64,000 bases of DNA from Caballeronia sp. NK8. GTDB taxonomy: Bacteria > Pseudomonadota > Gammaproteobacteria > Burkholderiales > Burkholderiaceae. A program made the position numbers and the translations under genes. The stretch is taken from NCBI RefSeq assembly GCF_018408855.1, contig NZ_AP024323.1:496001-560000 (forward strand), written 5' to 3'. This document shows, in pieces, positions 61,503-64,000 of this stretch. How positions within the stretch are numbered: the first letter of the stretch is position 1; the number at the start of each line of letters is the position of its first letter. Under the pieces are notes generated by a model. That model ran no database searches, was not told where the DNA came from, and saw only the letters and a list, made by a program, of their open reading frames with translations.

Positions 61503-63140
61503 ATGGCCCGAATCGTTCCCGACGACTGGAAGAACCTCGAAGCGACCGGCGCCGCTGCGCGCGAACTCGAAACGCTGGCGCTCCTCGAAAAGCTCCCTGA
61601 AGACTACACGGTCTATCACGGCGTGCACTGGACGCGCATCAACGAAGGCTTTTCCGTATTCGGCGAAGCGGATTTCGTGGTGGTCGCGCCATCGGGCCGC
61701 GTGCTGATGATCGAGATGAAGGCGGGCTTCCTGCGCGAAACGAGCGCGGGACTCGTGAAGGTCTATTTGCAGAAGGAACGCAACGTCGCGATTCAGCTCG
61801 CGCGCACGCTGGAGAATCTGCATCGGCGCTTCACCGCCGCGTTCGGCGCGGGCACGTACCGGATCGAGGAACTGCTGTATTGCCCCGACTACACGGTGAA
61901 GAATGCCGCCATCGCTGGTGTCGCGCCGGCGCGTATCGTCGATGCGAGCCGCAAGTCGCAACTCGCGCGCGCCGTGCTCGACATCCTGCCGCCCGACGAG
62001 CCGCGCTTCGAAGCAGCAGCGCGCATTCATCACTTTCTCGCCGATGAACTCTCGCTCACGCCCGATACCAACGCACTCGTCGGCGCGGCCAACACGCTCG
62101 TCACGCGTCTGTCGGGCGGGCTCGCGACGTGGGCGCGCAGGCTCGAATTCGAGCCGTTCCGTCTACGCGTGATCGCGACCGCGGGCGCGGGCAAGACGCA
62201 GCTCGCGGTGCGCGTGATGCGCGATGCGCTGGCGCAGGGCAAGAGCGTGCTCTACGTGTGCTTCAACCGGCCGCTCGCCGACCACATCCGCGTGATCGCG
62301 CCGAAAGAGGCGAAGATCGCGAACTATCATCAGCTGAGCGCGGCGGTTTCGCGCGATGCCGGAAGCCCGCCCGACTTCAGTCAGCCGAATGTGTTCGCGA
62401 CGCTGGAAGAGCGCTTCGCGGCGGTGCCCGTGCCCGAGCACTGGAAGACCGATGTCCTGATCGTCGACGAAGGTCAGGATTTTCAGGCGGCGTGGGTCGA
62501 TGCGCTCGAGCGCCTGCTCAATCCCGACGGCGCGTGGTGGTGGCTCGAAGATCCGATGCAGAACCTCTATCTGCGTGAACCCGTGCCGCTGCCGGGCTGG
62601 ACCATCCTGCGCGAAAGCACCAACTATCGCAGCCCGCGCGATCTGCTCGGCTTCATCCGCAAGATCGTCGGGCCCGAGGTGCGGCTCGACGCGGGCAGTC
62701 CGTTCGACGGCTCGGATGTCAGCATCTCGACCTACGAGGACGGTCATCCGGAGGAAATCATCGAGGCGACCAAGCGCGCCATCACGAACGCGCTGTCGCT
62801 GGGTTTTCGCAAACAGGACATCGCGGTGCTGTCGTTCCGGGGCCGCGAGGGCTCGGCGTTGACGGCGGTCGACCAGCTCGGCCCGCACCGGCTGCGCGCC
62901 TTCACCGGCACGTACGATCTGTTCGGCAACCCGGAGTATCGCGAGGGCGATGTGCTGCTCGAATCGATCTATCGCTTCAAGGGGCAATCCGCGCCGTGCG
63001 TGATTCTCACCGAAGTCGATTTCGACGCGCTCGATGAACAGGCGGCGCGCAAGATCTTCGTCGGCGCCACGCGGGCGACGATGAAGCTGATCGTGGTCGC
63101 GTCGGCGCGTGCGGCCCGGGCCATCGAAGCGCTCCAGTGA
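61503..63140 (+). CDS. NERD-domain nuclease/superfamily 1 helicase fusion
   Basis: This 545-residue protein has an N-terminal NERD domain (about residues 15-130) with a PD-(D/E)xK-like site (FGEADFVVVAPSGRVLMIEM-K). A UvrD-like helicase core follows: Walker A RVIATAGAGKTQLAV, Walker B VLIVDEGQDFQAAW, motif III-like WWWLEDPMQNLY, motif IV RESTNYRSPRDLL and late motif SIYRFKGQSAPCVIL. It probably processes DNA ends or foreign DNA; related proteins occur both in repair and in defence loci. The catalytic residues look intact. The histidine kinase gene follows after 3 bp and may be cotranscribed. Confidence 0.82.
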   Translation: MARIVPDDWKNLEATGAAARELETLALLEKLPEDYTVYHGVHWTRINEGFSVFGEADFVVVAPSGRVLMIEMKAGFLRETSAGLVKVYLQKERNVAIQLARTLENLHRRFTAAFGAGTYRIEELLYCPDYTVKNAAIAGVAPARIVDASRKSQLARAVLDILPPDEPRFEAAARIHHFLADELSLTPDTNALVGAANTLVTRLSGGLATWARRLEFEPFRLRVIATAGAGKTQLAVRVMRDALAQGKSVLYVCFNRPLADHIRVIAPKEAKIANYHQLSAAVSRDAGSPPDFSQPNVFATLEERFAAVPVPEHWKTDVLIVDEGQDFQAAWVDALERLLNPDGAWWWLEDPMQNLYLREPVPLPGWTILRESTNYRSPRDLLGFIRKIVGPEVRLDAGSPFDGSDVSISTYEDGHPEEIIEATKRAITNALSLGFRKQDIAVLSFRGREGSALTAVDQLGPHRLRAFTGTYDLFGNPEYREGDVLLESIYRFKGQSAPCVILTEVDFDALDEQAARKIFVGATRATMKLIVVASARAARAIEALQ

Positions 63141-63143
63141 CCG

Positions 63144-64000
63144 ATGGCCGTCATCAGCACCGAGCCCTCCCTGCGCGCGCACGCCGCGCGCCCCTGGTTT
63201 CGCCGCCTCTGGTATGCGGCGCTGATCGCGCTCGCGGTCGCGCCGCCGATCGGCGCGGTCGGCTACATGCTGTACTCGGGCCTGCTCGCGCGCGAGACGC
63301 ACAGGCTCGTCGTGCCCTACGACGTCTACTGGGACGCCGCGCAGTTGCAGATCGCCTATGAGCGCTTCGAGAATCACGTGCTGCTGTACCGCAACGGCAT
63401 CGACGAGGATGCCGAAGCCGTGCGCGCGAGCTATCGCCTGCTGCGCGCGCGGCTCACGCAGGTGTCGGAGTCGACGGGACAGGCGGACGGCCACGAAGCC
63501 CTGCTGAACCGGCAGCGCGAAATCCTGCGGCAATTGCAGACCGCGCTGGATTCGATCGAGGCGAATGTCGACGGGCTCGAGACGGAGCGTCAGCACACGT
63601 TGCGCGTGATCGGCGTGCTACGCCAGAACGCACCGGTCGTGGCAGAACTGGCGAGCGGACGCCGGCTCATGGATGTTGCCGAGCGCGAGGCGATCGTGCG
63701 CGACTTCGAGGCGAAGCGCCGCTATCTGATCTACGGCGGGATTCTGCTCGGGGTGCTGTCCGCGGCCGCCACGGCGTTGCTGCTGCTGAATGGATACCGG
63801 CGCACGCGTCTCATCGAGCAGCAGCGCGCGGCGCTCGTGGCCGAGCATCAGGCGACGCGCACGGCGCGCGAGGCCGGCGTCGCGAAAGACACCTTCCTCG
63901 GCATGATCAGCCACGAACTGCGCACGCCGCTGCACGCGATCGTCTCGTCGGTCGAATTGCTCGGGTTGAACGCGCGCGGCGATGCCGACCGCAAGATCAT
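63144..64000 (+). CDS. Membrane sensor histidine kinase, 3'-truncated
   Basis: The frame is open to the window edge, so only the first ~285 residues are seen. The start reads MAVISTEPSLRAHAARPWFR. A first membrane helix (about 24-48: YAALIALAVAPPIGAVGYML) is followed by a ~140-residue helical periplasmic region and a second helix (about 194-216: YLIYGGILLGVLSAAATALL). A coiled coil leads to the HisKA H box TFLGMISHELRTPLHAIVSS. The end of the protein, which could include receivers, is outside. Its ATG follows the helicase stop by 3 bp. Confidence 0.87.
   Translation, partial: MAVISTEPSLRAHAARPWFRRLWYAALIALAVAPPIGAVGYMLYSGLLARETHRLVVPYDVYWDAAQLQIAYERFENHVLLYRNGIDEDAEAVRASYRLLRARLTQVSESTGQADGHEALLNRQREILRQLQTALDSIEANVDGLETERQHTLRVIGVLRQNAPVVAELASGRRLMDVAEREAIVRDFEAKRRYLIYGGILLGVLSAAATALLLLNGYRRTRLIEQQRAALVAEHQATRTAREAGVAKDTFLGMISHELRTPLHAIVSSVELLGLNARGDADRKI

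Overview
The window is a high-GC bacterial chromosome segment. Protein families and gene style point to the Burkholderiaceae, most likely the Paraburkholderia/Caballeronia group: DUF4148 and DUF2760 proteins, a paired Hsp70 operon, MocR, CheV and CusRS-like regulators, an NrtA-like NasS sensor, and an IS30 element among dispersed palindromic repeats. The genus is an inference; there is no rRNA in the window. No tRNA, CRISPR array, prophage or replication origin was seen. Both ends cut genes: a MocR-type regulator at 1 and a membrane histidine kinase at 64000.

Layout. 1-12.8 kb holds mixed housekeeping and regulatory genes: a TetR/DUF1348 divergent pair with two palindromic operators, a ZntB-like transporter, CheV, a CBS protein, a lipid-kinase/phosphoesterase pair, a carboxylesterase and a large hybrid kinase. 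13.0-18.3 kb is a DUF2760-Hsp70-Hsp70 operon. 18.5-30.6 kb is a full nitrate assimilation locus. cobA, nasT and nasS (then an adenosine-specific-kinase-family gene) run leftward; narK, nirB, nirD, a NasC-like reductase and nasA run rightward. The 638-bp gap between the two arms carries sigma-54-like promoters in both directions, NtrC-like dyads, and a leader with two AACGGC hexaloop hairpins whose second hairpin overlaps a strong intrinsic terminator. This is the expected arrangement for NasT (ANTAR) antitermination. 31.1-33.9 kb encodes four small secreted Ser/Thr/Gly/Asn-rich proteins, two of them tandem paralogs. 33.9-42.1 kb is a five-gene RND efflux operon with its own two-component system.

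42.4-53.2 kb contains a DUF4148 protein, an Nramp transporter, an IS30 copy nested in an inverted-repeat array (A-B-B'-A'), an isolated motAB pair, an MmyB-like XRE regulator and two MFS transporters. 53.2-59.6 kb has an atypical OmpR-type regulator followed by a trans-4-hydroxyproline catabolic cluster: deaminase, epimerase, three-subunit D-hydroxyproline dehydrogenase and a PAS-AraC activator. The window closes with a stand-alone receiver protein, an overlooked 56-residue membrane protein, a glutathione transferase, a NERD-nuclease/helicase fusion and a truncated histidine kinase.

Working together: NarK imports nitrate, NasA with the NasC-like flavoprotein reduces it to nitrite, and NirBD reduces nitrite to ammonium using siroheme that CobA helps make. 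NasS would sense nitrate or nitrite and release NasT to read through the leader terminator, while NtrC/sigma-54 would add nitrogen-limitation control. In the hydroxyproline cluster the epimerase makes the D-isomer, the flavin/Fe-S dehydrogenase oxidises it and the deaminase yields 2-oxoglutarate semialdehyde; the last dehydrogenase of that route is not in the window.
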